A program made the translations under genes and the position numbers. From Natronorubrum sediminis (lineage in GTDB: Archaea > Halobacteriota > Halobacteria > Halobacteriales > Natrialbaceae), in contig NZ_FNWL01000001.1 in assembly GCF_900108095.1 (NCBI RefSeq), positions 1,178,001 to 1,242,000 of the forward strand: 64,000 bases of DNA. Reading direction: 5' to 3'. Positions 17,436-26,081 of this stretch are shown in pieces. The notes beneath the pieces were generated by a model that was not told where the DNA came from, searched no databases, and saw nothing but the letters and a program-made list of their open reading frames with translations. Within the stretch, counting starts at the first letter, position 1, and each line of letters opens with the position of its first letter.

Positions 17436-19250
17436 TCAGGGCGCGTAGTAGTACTCGCCGTCTGCTTTCTGCTGTTTGTCGAGTTGCGAATCGGGCTTGT
17501 TGATTCGCGGACGCGACGTACGCTCGTCCCGGCGGAACGTGACCTCGAGATTCGCCAGGAAGTCGTTCATGCCCTCGCGCATCGGTTGTGGCCCACTGGC
17601 CCGACCGTGTTCGGCTGGTTCGCCGTCGAAGACCATCAATCGGTCCGCGAGCAGGTCGATCATGTACGTGTCGTGGTCGATGACCATGACCGTCGCGTCC
17701 TGTTGTTCAGCGTAGCGCCGGATCGCGCTCGTCGCCTGCACCCGCTGTTCGACGTCGAGGTGCGCCGACGGTTCGTCGAGGAGGTACAGATCCGCGGAGT
17801 CGGAGAGACAGGCCGCGATTGCCACCCGCTGGCGTTCACCGCCCGAGAGGTCTGCGAGATTCTGCTCCATGATCCGCTCGAGTTGGAGCGGTTGAGCGAT
17901 TTCGGTGTTCCAGTACGACGAACCGAACTGGTCCGTGATCGACGAGAGGAACGCGTCGACGCGCATGTGCTGGTCGATCGTCACGTACTGTGGCTTGTAG
18001 GAGATGTCGAGGTCGAGGTCCGCGTCCCCTTCGTCTGGCTCGAGGTTCCCCGTGAGAAGTTTCGCGAACGTCGACTTCCCGATGCCGTTCGGACCGACGA
18101 TGCCGAGCACCTCGTTCTGGCGGATCGTCCCGCCCTCGACCTCGAGGGAGAACTCGCCGTCGCCGTAGCTCTTAGTGAGGTCGGGGTACTCGACGAGCGG
18201 CTCAGTGTGACTCGCCGCTCGAGGCGCGTGTTCTTCGAACTCGATGGGATCCGGTCGGATCCGCATGTTCTCGTTGTCGAGGTAGCCCGAGAGGTACTCG
18301 TTGATCCCGTTTCGGACGGATTTCGGGGCCGTAATGACACCGTAGGCACCGGGCTCACCGTAGGCGACGTGGAGCGTGTCGGCCAGTAAGTCGAGAATGG
18401 CGAGGTCGTGTTCGATGACGAGCATCGACCGATCCTCTTTCTCGGCGAGGTCTCGGATCAGTCGGGCCGCCGTCACTCGCTGCCCGATATCGAGGTACGG
18501 CGTGATCTCGTCGAGGAAGTAAAAGTCCGTATCGCGAGCCAGCGTCGCCGCGATGGCCACACGCTGGAGTTCCCCGCCGGAGAGGTCGTCGATCGATTGG
18601 TCCATCACCGGCCCGAGCGAGAGTCGCTCGACGAGTTCGTCGAGCGCCCCACGTTCGTTAGTTTGCTCGAGCAACTCGCGTGTATTGCCATCGAACGTGT
18701 TCGGAATCTGGTCGACGTACTGGGGCTTTCGGGCGACCGTCACGTCGCCGTCACGGACGGCTGCGATGTAGTCCTGGAGTTCCGTCCCGCGATAGGCCTC
18801 GAGGACGTCGTCCCAGTCGACGTCTTCGTCGTGGCGTCCGAGATTCGGCTCGAGTTCACCGGCTAAAATTCGGATGGCAGTGGTCTTCCCGATACCGTTC
18901 GGGCCGAGAATCCCGGTGACTTGCCCGTCCTGTGGTGCTGGGAGCCCATAGAGCGAGAAGGCGTTCTCGCCGTAGCGATGGGCCGGATCGTTCTGGAGTT
19001 CCTTCGGGAGGTTGATGATCTCGATGGCGTCGAAGGGACACTTTTCGACGCAGATTCCGCAGGTTTCGCCCAGACAGATCTCTTCGGAGATGTGAATCTG
19101 TTCGGGTTGCCCTTCGTCCGTATCTTCACCCCGAAGGGTGATACACTCCTTTCCCGTCCGATTCGGCGGGCAGTAGTTCTTACACTCGTAGCTACATCGA
19201 TCTGGCTGGCACCGATCTAAGTCTACGACGGCGATACTGTCATCAGCCAT
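17436..19250 (-). CDS. Ribosome recycling ATPase ABCE1/Rli1
   Basis: 604 residues with the full ABCE1 layout. Two N-terminal [4Fe-4S] clusters are ligated by Cys14, 19, 23, 27 and Cys59, 64, 67, 71. Two ABC ATPase domains follow: Walker A GPNGIGKTT then GPNGIGKST, signatures LSGGELQRVAIA and LSGGERQRVAIA, with a hinge between and after. ABCE1 splits post-termination 70S ribosomes in archaea and joins initiation complexes. The gene starts two bases after the end of the EMC6-like gene, so they form an operon. Short acidic tail. Nothing is missing compared with characterised archaeal ABCE1. Confidence 0.97.
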   Translation of the reverse strand: MADDSIAVVDLDRCQPDRCSYECKNYCPPNRTGKECITLRGEDTDEGQPEQIHISEEICLGETCGICVEKCPFDAIEIINLPKELQNDPAHRYGENAFSLYGLPAPQDGQVTGILGPNGIGKTTAIRILAGELEPNLGRHDEDVDWDDVLEAYRGTELQDYIAAVRDGDVTVARKPQYVDQIPNTFDGNTRELLEQTNERGALDELVERLSLGPVMDQSIDDLSGGELQRVAIAATLARDTDFYFLDEITPYLDIGQRVTAARLIRDLAEKEDRSMLVIEHDLAILDLLADTLHVAYGEPGAYGVITAPKSVRNGINEYLSGYLDNENMRIRPDPIEFEEHAPRAASHTEPLVEYPDLTKSYGDGEFSLEVEGGTIRQNEVLGIVGPNGIGKSTFAKLLTGNLEPDEGDADLDLDISYKPQYVTIDQHMRVDAFLSSITDQFGSSYWNTEIAQPLQLERIMEQNLADLSGGERQRVAIAACLSDSADLYLLDEPSAHLDVEQRVQATSAIRRYAEQQDATVMVIDHDTYMIDLLADRLMVFDGEPAEHGRASGPQPMREGMNDFLANLEVTFRRDERTSRPRINKPDSQLDKQQKADGEYYYAP

Positions 19251-19252
19251 TG

Positions 19253-19579
19253 TTAGACGCTTGCCCCCGTGGTGAGCAGGATACCAAACGTCACGAACCA
19301 GAACGAGAAGGTCATGAACACGATGTACAGGTAGTGTTTCGCCCCGAACTCGTCGTCCCCGTAAATGCTCGTGAAGTCAAAGAGGATGAACTGGGCGAGG
19401 ATTGCCCCCAACACGAGCAAGAGCCCTCGCATATCCGACGCTGCCGCGTCTGCCGAAGCGGCGTCGCCGGTAATCGCCAGCGAGGCAAACCCGGCAGCGA
19501 CGCCGAGCAGCGCCGACAGCGCCGTCACGCTGATCGAGCGAATATGCTCGCGTCGGTCACTAATCGATTCGGTCGACAT
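19253..19579 (-). CDS. EMC6-like small membrane protein
   Basis: 108 residues with three hydrophobic helices (about 17-36, 50-68, 82-104) and a charged N-terminus. The loop FTSIYGDDEFGAKHYLYIVFMTF between helices 2 and 3 and the overall size are those of the archaeal EMC6-like family, relatives of a subunit of the eukaryotic ER membrane complex that helps insert membrane proteins. The stop is separated by two bases from the ATG of abce1, so co-translation is likely. Identification rests on size, topology and the recurrent abce1 context, so function is inferred. Confidence 0.7.
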   Translation of the reverse strand: MSTESISDRREHIRSISVTALSALLGVAAGFASLAITGDAASADAAASDMRGLLLVLGAILAQFILFDFTSIYGDDEFGAKHYLYIVFMTFSFWFVTFGILLTTGASV

Positions 19580-19777
19580 GCGAATAACTCCGAGTGCGGG
19601 GCTAAAAAGGCGTTCGGGTCGCCGCCGAGAGACGATAGCGTCCAGAATTGGGGACTCGAGATAACGACGTTGCGACTGACGAGCGAACTCGATCGTAACT
19701 GATCGCCAACAACACGAACATGCAGGTATTATTCGTCATATTCGTCAGGAAGAGCCTCCTTTGTTTAGTCCGATAGG

Positions 19778-20281
19778 CTACCCAGGAGGACCGCCACCAC
19801 CGGGACCGCCACCGCCGCCAGGGTGGCAATTGTACTCGAGATCGAACTCGAGAGCGATGTTAGAGACCGTCATTGCTTCGGATTCTGCCTCTTCAACGAA
19901 CACATCAACCTGCACCGTATTACCATCGTGTCCGCCAATTCCGTCCACACACTCAACGACGATCTCACCTGATTCTTCTGGGCCGAGGGTATCAGGACTG
20001 CTCTCCACCTCGAGGTCGTTACCGAGTCCATCGACTACGATATCAGGGTTGGTAAACTCCGTGCCAACGTTGTTGTGAAGGTAAACGACAGTGGCGGCAT
20101 CACCGTTTCCTTCAATTTCCTCACCAGTTGGTTCGACACCCAGGTACGCACTTGAGTCGCCCCCTGTACTGACGTCCACCCCTCGCTCAGAGCTCACGGT
20201 GGTAAACCCGTAGATCGGACCCGCCAGTAACACGGCACCTATCACGAGGAACGCAATGGCGAGTCTCGAGAGTCTGAGCAT
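19778..20281 (-). CDS. Small secreted TasA/DUF1102-like protein A of the surface-fibre locus
   Basis: 167 residues. A signal peptide (1-27, MLRLSRLAIAFLVIGAVLL...) ends at GFTTVSSERGVDVS. The mature part begins with the pattern F-x-x-V...R-x-V-x-V...AYLGV that is also found in the genes at 23887 and 25364. The body is beta-rich and acidic (VVYLHNNVGTEF). The C-terminus is a glycine/proline tail (GGGGGPGGGGPPG) after one Cys. It probably is an exported structural protein cut by the SipW-type peptidase encoded at 27331, as in TasA-like fibres; this is inference from motif and locus. It lies three bases downstream of the winged-helix gene on the same strand. Confidence 0.72.
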   Translation of the reverse strand: MLRLSRLAIAFLVIGAVLLAGPIYGFTTVSSERGVDVSTGGDSSAYLGVEPTGEEIEGNGDAATVVYLHNNVGTEFTNPDIVVDGLGNDLEVESSPDTLGPEESGEIVVECVDGIGGHDGNTVQVDVFVEEAESEAMTVSNIALEFDLEYNCHPGGGGGPGGGGPPG

Positions 20282-20284
20282 TAA

Positions 20285-20821
20285 TTACGGTGGACGCTCC
20301 ATTCGTCCGAGTTGCTGCTTTCGGGCCTGAAACGCGTGGACGACGGCCGAAACTCCGAACACCGAAAAGACCAGCGTTCCCCAGAATAGCTCTGAAACGG
20401 TCTCCGTTGGTATCGCCCCCAACCAGAGTCCGCTCACGACGACCGCGCCAATCGCCGTCAACCCGAGGTAGTACATTGCCCACGGAATCGAGCCCGACGG
20501 GACGATATCGAGGTAGATCTCGAGGTCCGCCGCCTCGTCCGTCAGTTCGATCGTTCGGTCGTCGAACTCGATCACGTCCGCTCGCTCGAGCGTCGGCAAA
20601 TGTGTCTGCTGTAAGGACGTGTACACGCGCTTTCGCTCTGCAGACGTGAGTTCTGTGACCTCCTTGTCGAGTTCCCAGGCCGCCACGTGTTCCGCCAGGT
20701 CGCCGATCGTCACCGGTTCGTTCTCGCGTTTACAGTAGTGAATCGTATAGCGGCGACGCTGATTGCTCAGCAGATCGAATATCTCCCCCTTTCTCGAGTC
20801 GCTACTCATCGGTGTCGCCAT
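20285..20821 (-). CDS. Winged-helix (DUF7344-like) membrane regulator
   Basis: 178 residues. The N-terminal half (about 1-105) is a winged helix of the haloarchaeal DUF7344 kind: KGEIFDLLSNQRRRYTIHYC, TIGDLAEHVAAWE, then SAERKRVYTSLQQTHLPTLERADVIEFD. Two membrane helices (about 111-133 and 140-160) and a basic tail follow. This suggests a DNA-binding domain held at the membrane. It is upstream of and nearly abutting secreted protein A, so it probably regulates the surface-fibre locus. The ATG at 20819-20821 is favoured over the TTG at 20839 because a TATA-like box around 20862 would place transcription start near 20836. Confidence 0.75.
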   Translation of the reverse strand: MATPMSSDSRKGEIFDLLSNQRRRYTIHYCKRENEPVTIGDLAEHVAAWELDKEVTELTSAERKRVYTSLQQTHLPTLERADVIEFDDRTIELTDEAADLEIYLDIVPSGSIPWAMYYLGLTAIGAVVVSGLWLGAIPTETVSELFWGTLVFSVFGVSAVVHAFQARKQQLGRMERPP

Positions 20822-21011
20822 TGGATATCGTACCCCCAATGAAGAGTGACGTATCTATCGTACATAATGTTTCTTGCCGGGAGACGACAGTACTTTTGTG
20901 TGTGACAGGATGGAAATTCCCACTCAGTATGCGCCTTATCGACTGAATTCAATTGAGCAAGTCAATCTCGATATTGCCACCATCCACAATTTGTCAGTTT
21001 TAGCGAGCGAG

Positions 21012-23765
21012 TCAGGAGTCGATCTCGACGACCTGTTCGCTGGCACTGACAGCGTAGTCTGCCGTCACGTCTCGTTCGTGTGTCGCAGTAATTTCGACTT
21101 CTGGTTCGGCATCGACCTCGACTTCTTCTTCCGCGATGGTCTCGAAGAGATCGAAGAGTTCCTCGGCGTCGTCCGTGCTGTGGAACGAGCCGCCAGTCTG
21201 TTCGGCCCACTCCTCGAGTTCGTCTTCCGGAATCGGATCGTGCTCGAGGCCGCCCAACCCGACAGTGTAGAGCGTGACGTTGAGTTCGTTCGCGCGCTCG
21301 ACTTGCGCGTCCATCGCCGCATCATCTTCGGGATAGTTGTTCTGTCCGTCGCTCAGCAGAACCGTAACTCGCTCCTGGTCGTCTTCGCCGTAGTTCTCGT
21401 AGTCGTTAAGTGCGAGTTCGAACCCGTCGGCCATGTTCGTTCCGCCGTCTGCGTGGCCTTCGACGTTCGCCTGCGCTGCCTCGAGGTCGTCGTCGAGGTG
21501 ATGGAGCACGTGTCCGTCTCGGTCGAAGTCGTAGACACCGGCGCGGTCACCATCGGTCTCGTTCATCATGCCGATGAAATTCCGAGTCGCGTCGACGCGT
21601 TCACTGGTCGGGTCGTTTCCGGGGTGATTGTACAGACCGAGCGACGCTGTACGTTCCCAAAAGGACACCCCGGAATGGTCGTCGGGATGGACACGAACGT
21701 CCTCCCAGTCATCTGGATGAGCGTAATCGCGATACTCGAGTCGCTCGGTGTTGCCGTCCTCGTCTCGGAGTTCGACGTCACGTTCGTTCGATCCCAGGAA
21801 ACCACCCTCCATATTCCGGAAGGGGTCCCCCGTCGGAATCGGTTCCCAGTCTTCGCCGACGTCGACTTCGTCGTTCGGATTGTACGGATCGACCGCGTCG
21901 TTCGGGTTGTGTGGCCCCATCGACCCGGATCGGTCGAGCACGAACGTCGCGTCGAGTGGCATTCGTTGCTCGCCGTACTCGAAGTAGAGGTCCTCGTCGG
22001 AGTCCGTAAACGGCGTCTCGGTACGCAACGATTCGTCGAAGTTGACCTCGACATCGTACTCCTCGATGTCATCGTCTTGTGGGCCCTGTGGGTTCTGGTT
22101 TGAAGATTCGAGATTGCCATCCCCAGCAACGACTGCACCGTCGATCGTTACGTCCGCAGCAATGTCGATATCGGCACCCGGCGCGTAGACGACACCCTGG
22201 AAGTCGTCGTCGATAGTGATTTCTGAATTACTCGAGCCGTAGATCCACAGCGAATCAGCGCTGTCGTCGGGTTCGATTTCGACGTTTCCGAGTTCGACGT
22301 TTCCATCGACGTAAAAGTTCGTCTGATTGTCCCCACTGACTGTAATAGTGTCCGACTCGTTTATAAGTTCAAGCGCGTTGTGTCCGTCGACACCGACATG
22401 GACATCACCATCAGACGAATCGAGTGAGTCAATGTCGGAGGCCCCATCGAACAACCCTTCTTGACCGTCACCGTCGGTGGCGGAAACTTCACCATCCGCT
22501 TCTGGTTCCCCATCGAGATACTCATCATGCAATTGCTCGAGTTCGTCGTCGATACGATCGATGTCATCGAACGGTTCTGAGAGCTCCGTTGCAAGTGCAT
22601 CTACCTGGTGAGGTTGAGCGTTCTCATCTGGATCTGGCCGTAATTGGTAGACACCGTCAGCCTCGCCTTCGGAACCAACAGGATGGCCATCGACAGCCGT
22701 TCCGTAACCGAGTTGCGAAATTACTGGGTTACCATTAGATCCGAGTGTGCCGTTCACGACGGGAATTCCATCGACAGTTGCGTGGTTGTGGAGATCGTAC
22801 GACTCGTAATTTGCGAGGAACAGGTCGTCGGAGACGTTCTCTTCCGTATCGTCATTTTCGTAGGAATTTACGTCAAGCGTCGAATCGAGTTGGCCCTCGT
22901 CACCCTCGAGGAACAGGCCGCCGAAGATGGCCGGTTCGATATCGACGAGGTCTGCGAGCGGCGCGTCGCCGTCGACGGCGGCGACGACCGTAACCGACTC
23001 TGCCGACTCATCGTGGCAGATAACAGTCACTTCACCACTGGCCGAGTCACAGTCGTCGTCTACGTCGGATTCGTCGACCGCATCGAACTCGTCCTCCAGG
23101 AATGAGTACCAGCCGTGGTGGTAGGCCGTCTCGGTAACCTCGACCGTGACGTGGTCCACGTAGTCCATGTCGTTACCGAGGGTGTCGAATTCACCTGAAT
23201 TATCGTCTTGGGGTTGTTGAACCGTGTGTTCACCGGAGCCAACGGTTCCCTCGAGCGAGAGCGGCGAAATGTCGATTCGACCGACCTCCTCGTCGTCGAT
23301 GGTTTCTTGATAATAGTCGATGTTCGGCGTCGACATCGGGGTCGCACGGTCGTCGTGAATCTCCCAAACGCCACCTGCCTGATAGGCGTACTCGTTTCCA
23401 CCGTCGTCTTCGGCCGCGAACGTTGTCAAATTGGTCGATTCAGTGTCAGTTCGGTACCCATCCGACACGGTCACTTCCAACTTACCGTCATCGACGATTT
23501 CGCCGTCGAGATCGTCGAGGTAGACCGATCCCGTTTCACCCTGTGCAGCAATCGTCGTGAGATCGGAGTCGAACTGCTGGAGGTCCTGTTCGGTCTTTTC
23601 TCCGTGCGTCTGTGATTGGATTGTATCCATCGCACCCATTCCGACGACGAATACGAGCGTCCCCCCCACGAAGACCATCATGAACAACAGCACGATACCG
23701 AGTTGTGGATTAACCCCCCGATCCCGGTGAGCGTGCGAAGATGGTCTATTCCCAACACTGTTCAT
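21012..23765 (-). CDS. Giant exported von Willebrand factor A protein with pilin-like N-terminus
   Basis: 917 residues. A short basic start and RGVNPQLGIVLLFMMVFVGG (residues ~16-35) form an archaellin/pilin-like membrane segment of the DUF7289 kind. Next is a long beta-rich acidic region (40-500) with a DUF7305-like, polymer-forming-type stretch (SLWIYGSSNSEITIDDDFQG...) near 500-545. A von Willebrand A domain (about 605-890) has the MIDAS start D611-R-S-G-S (VLDRSGSMG), GGTNMADGFELAL and VTVLLSDGQNN. It is probably a surface metal-dependent adhesion protein. The ATG at 23763-23765 is preferred to a TTG four codons upstream since a TATA box (23789-23800) predicts leaderless transcription there. 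Part of the surface-fibre locus. Confidence 0.83.
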   Translation of the reverse strand: MNSVGNRPSSHAHRDRGVNPQLGIVLLFMMVFVGGTLVFVVGMGAMDTIQSQTHGEKTEQDLQQFDSDLTTIAAQGETGSVYLDDLDGEIVDDGKLEVTVSDGYRTDTESTNLTTFAAEDDGGNEYAYQAGGVWEIHDDRATPMSTPNIDYYQETIDDEEVGRIDISPLSLEGTVGSGEHTVQQPQDDNSGEFDTLGNDMDYVDHVTVEVTETAYHHGWYSFLEDEFDAVDESDVDDDCDSASGEVTVICHDESAESVTVVAAVDGDAPLADLVDIEPAIFGGLFLEGDEGQLDSTLDVNSYENDDTEENVSDDLFLANYESYDLHNHATVDGIPVVNGTLGSNGNPVISQLGYGTAVDGHPVGSEGEADGVYQLRPDPDENAQPHQVDALATELSEPFDDIDRIDDELEQLHDEYLDGEPEADGEVSATDGDGQEGLFDGASDIDSLDSSDGDVHVGVDGHNALELINESDTITVSGDNQTNFYVDGNVELGNVEIEPDDSADSLWIYGSSNSEITIDDDFQGVVYAPGADIDIAADVTIDGAVVAGDGNLESSNQNPQGPQDDDIEEYDVEVNFDESLRTETPFTDSDEDLYFEYGEQRMPLDATFVLDRSGSMGPHNPNDAVDPYNPNDEVDVGEDWEPIPTGDPFRNMEGGFLGSNERDVELRDEDGNTERLEYRDYAHPDDWEDVRVHPDDHSGVSFWERTASLGLYNHPGNDPTSERVDATRNFIGMMNETDGDRAGVYDFDRDGHVLHHLDDDLEAAQANVEGHADGGTNMADGFELALNDYENYGEDDQERVTVLLSDGQNNYPEDDAAMDAQVERANELNVTLYTVGLGGLEHDPIPEDELEEWAEQTGGSFHSTDDAEELFDLFETIAEEEVEVDAEPEVEITATHERDVTADYAVSASEQVVEIDS

Positions 23766-23788
23766 TCTACAATACAATCTCGCCCTAA

Positions 23789-23800
23789 ATTATATAAGTG
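23789..23800 (-). promoter_or_regulatory. TATA box of the giant VWA gene
   Basis: On the minus strand acttatataatt is centred about 26 bases before 23768, just ahead of the ATG at 23765. It is one of the clearest haloarchaeal promoter boxes in the window and decides the start codon. Confidence 0.65.
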
Positions 23801-23886
23801 TACTGTATAGTCATCATAGACGAACATCTATTTTATCAGAAATTAGAGAAAAGAGTAGGTCGCGTGGACGAGTGCTCACTACCGCA

Positions 23887-24918
23887 CTATTCAGGAATCT
23901 CGAGATCGATTTTGACGGGGAGCTCTGCGCCAGGGTCGTCCGGGTCGAGTCCCCCTACGTACAGCACAACAGTCGCTGTTTCTCCGCGCATGTCGACCTG
24001 GCTAAACGCGCCACCAGTACGGAACTGCTCGAGCGTAACTGTGGCCTCGTCCCCACTTTCGAGCACTGCCTGATCACCGAGATCGTATCGGGGTGCACCG
24101 TCGCCGATTTCGATGTCGTCATCGAGACTTCCGTCTTCACTCGCGTCGATGATGAGTTCTGAGCCGCCGGTTCCGGTGTAGCCGATTTCACTCGCCGCAC
24201 TCGAGGTTTCTCGTACTGAGATTCCAGTCACAGTTCCATCACCTTCACCCTCGTATTCGATGTCGAACATGACTGCCGATTCCTCGCCAGTATCGACGCC
24301 ACTCGAGGTCGCAGTTTCGGGTGGACCGACGAGTTCAAGGCCGGAATCGTCGATTGGAATCGGCGCTGGGTAGTCATCGGCGGGTGGCTGGTCGCCTTCG
24401 CAATCGAAATTGACGCCAGATACCGTAAACGCCTCTCGGTCAACAGAAGCACCAGATCCGTCTGTAGTAACCGACAAGTCGACCGTCGCGTCGTCCGCCG
24501 CCACGTCGACATCCTGACTACACTCGAGTTCGATCGGCACGGCGTCCCCTGAGTTGAGGCCGGCGTGATCATCGGTATTCGCGACCGAGAGGACACTGCT
24601 ATCACCGCCGCCAGCCCACGTCGTACCGCGAACGTGTACGTCCGCAATCTCGAGTGGGTCGTTTGCGTTGTTCGTTATGGATGCGACCTCAGCGCTCACA
24701 TCGGTGCCGCCAATCGGCCCCCATCCACTATCGTATTCGATTTCCGGCCCGTCGTACGTTTCCTCGAGACCGAGATACGCGTATTGGTCGTTCTCGGCGA
24801 CGGAGACGCTCGTTTCTCTGTCTGCGACTGACGAGTAGCCGCCGAACAGGGGTGCGACGACGATTGCGCCGCCGACGAGGAGACAGATCACGCCCAGCAT
24901 CGTGAACGCGTTTCTCAC
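23887..24918 (-). CDS. Secreted TasA/DUF1102-like protein B of the surface-fibre locus
   Basis: 343 residues starting at GTG 24918. A hydrophobic signal segment (5-25, MLGVICLLVGGAIVVAP) leads to FGGYSSVADRETSVSVAENDQ, then AYLGLEET, the same motif as proteins A and C. The mature part is beta-rich and acidic and seems to hold two or three domains (about 30-190 and 190-340), including CSQDVDVA and FDCEGDQ with two cysteines. The C-terminus lacks a membrane anchor. Likely an exported fibre or matrix subunit. The start codon GTGA overlaps the stop of a small ORF that begins leaderlessly at 25079 (see that entry). Confidence 0.75.
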   Translation of the reverse strand: MRNAFTMLGVICLLVGGAIVVAPLFGGYSSVADRETSVSVAENDQYAYLGLEETYDGPEIEYDSGWGPIGGTDVSAEVASITNNANDPLEIADVHVRGTTWAGGGDSSVLSVANTDDHAGLNSGDAVPIELECSQDVDVAADDATVDLSVTTDGSGASVDREAFTVSGVNFDCEGDQPPADDYPAPIPIDDSGLELVGPPETATSSGVDTGEESAVMFDIEYEGEGDGTVTGISVRETSSAASEIGYTGTGGSELIIDASEDGSLDDDIEIGDGAPRYDLGDQAVLESGDEATVTLEQFRTGGAFSQVDMRGETATVVLYVGGLDPDDPGAELPVKIDLEIPE

Positions 24919-25079
24919 GGCACGATCCCCCTATCGATCGAGTGGAGTCGACAGCCGTGCCGATCCGTTCGCCCTGCGTCAGTCGAATTCGCGCTCGAGT
25001 GGTCGCCCCGATCACGGCCTCGTCTCGAGTCGACCACCGAAATGGTCACTCCCTGTCGTTCCCCAACACGTGCTCCCAT
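24915..25079 (-). CDS. Possible 54-residue leader ORF upstream of protein B
   Basis: An ORF from ATG 25079 whose TGA overlaps the GTG start of protein B by four bases. On the minus strand a TATA box (25103-25112) lies about 26 bases upstream of the ATG, so the mRNA would start at this ATG. The encoded peptide is arginine/aspartate/serine-rich, unlike known families, and its codon use is not clearly haloarchaeal. It may be a translated leader that couples ribosomes into protein B, or just an untranslated leader. Not recognised. Confidence 0.35.
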   Translation of the reverse strand: MGARVGERQGVTISVVDSRRGRDRGDHSSANSTDAGRTDRHGCRLHSIDRGIVP

Positions 25080-25102
25080 AGGGCTCGAGATAGGACGGGC
25101 CC

Positions 25103-25112
25103 ACAATAATTT
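25103..25112 (-). promoter_or_regulatory. TATA box in the divergent gap between fibre proteins B and C
   Basis: Reading the minus strand, aaaattattgtg fits a haloarchaeal promoter. The 445-base gap 24919-25363 separates the minus-strand proteins B, VWA, A and regulator from the plus-strand run C to DUF5305, so it is the likely control centre of the locus. Apart from the small ORF above I see no gene in the gap; several TATA-like stretches occur (25105, 25280, 25357). Confidence 0.5.
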
Positions 25113-25363
25113 TTCTGCCGAACGGGATAGATTGTACTATTGAAGACTGTTCGTATTTGGCAGTGGCTCGTAAACAGAATCGAACGGTTTCGACGCCGAA
25201 CAGAGCCGTTCAAGCCTACCCTGAGCGAGTGTATGGCTCACCGTTCAGCCCTTCTGGCAACCGAATACAAAGTGGGTGGCATATCTACCGGTTAGTACGG
25301 ACCGCGTACCGGCGTCCGTCCTCGAGACGAGACGACCGGCGCGACAGAACGGAGATCATATAC

Positions 25364-25942
25364 ATGAGAATGAATCGACGCAACGTGTTAGTGGGATTAG
25401 GAACGATCGTCGCGGGTGGTGGGGCTGCACTCGGGACGGGCGCGTTTAGTACCGTAGAAGCAAGTCGGGACGTCTCCGTCGAAATCGCAGACGACGCGAA
25501 CGCGTTTCTCGCGATCGACGTACACGAAGACCGTGACGGAGATGATGAGTTTGACGGAGACGATGAGTTCGTCGAACTCGACGAGGACGGTGATCACGAC
25601 ACCGTCGAGTTCGATTTCAGTGGCACTGATGATTCGGACGGACTCAATGAGGATGCGGTAACCAGATTCGATAATCTCGTTACGCTCACGAACAATGGTT
25701 CGGAGCCAGTAGAGATCACTATTGACGCATACACGGAAGACGATGACGGTGAAGTTGACAATGAAATTTCGGAGGGCTTCACCGCGTACGAAGGAGATAC
25801 CGAAGACGATGTTATCGACGACAAGACGCTCGATGAAGACGACGACGAGCAGCTTCACGTCGGTTTCGAGTTCGACACCACGACGGACGACGACGTTGAG
25901 GATATCGACATAATCCAAATCGAAGCCTCTGCCGAGGACTAG
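25364..25942 (+). CDS. Secreted TasA/DUF1102-like protein C with a twin-arginine-like signal
   Basis: 192 residues. The N-terminus MNRRNVLVGLGTIVAGGG resembles a Tat signal peptide; the mature protein begins ...GTGAFSTVEASRDVSVEIADDANAFLAI, matching the motif of proteins A and B. This is the DUF1102 family of haloarchaeal exported proteins, and the later VTLTNNGSEPVEITI recalls the beta-sandwich of TasA/CalY-type fibre proteins. No cysteines are seen, and no C-terminal anchor. The ATG at 25364 or 25370 would start it. It heads the plus-strand run of the locus (C, D, signal peptidase, DUF5305). Confidence 0.82.
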   Translation: MRMNRRNVLVGLGTIVAGGGAALGTGAFSTVEASRDVSVEIADDANAFLAIDVHEDRDGDDEFDGDDEFVELDEDGDHDTVEFDFSGTDDSDGLNEDAVTRFDNLVTLTNNGSEPVEITIDAYTEDDDGEVDNEISEGFTAYEGDTEDDVIDDKTLDEDDDEQLHVGFEFDTTTDDDVEDIDIIQIEASAED

Positions 25943-26081
25943 TGGGCCAGGTGAGTAGCACTAGCTAAGGCTGTTACGCAGTACACCGAAACCACTGGGA
26001 ATGGGGTGAACTTGCGTAGACGGCGTGCCGGCCCAGGTTCGGCTGGCACCCGACAGCCGTTTGAGACGAGCCGAGTGACGA

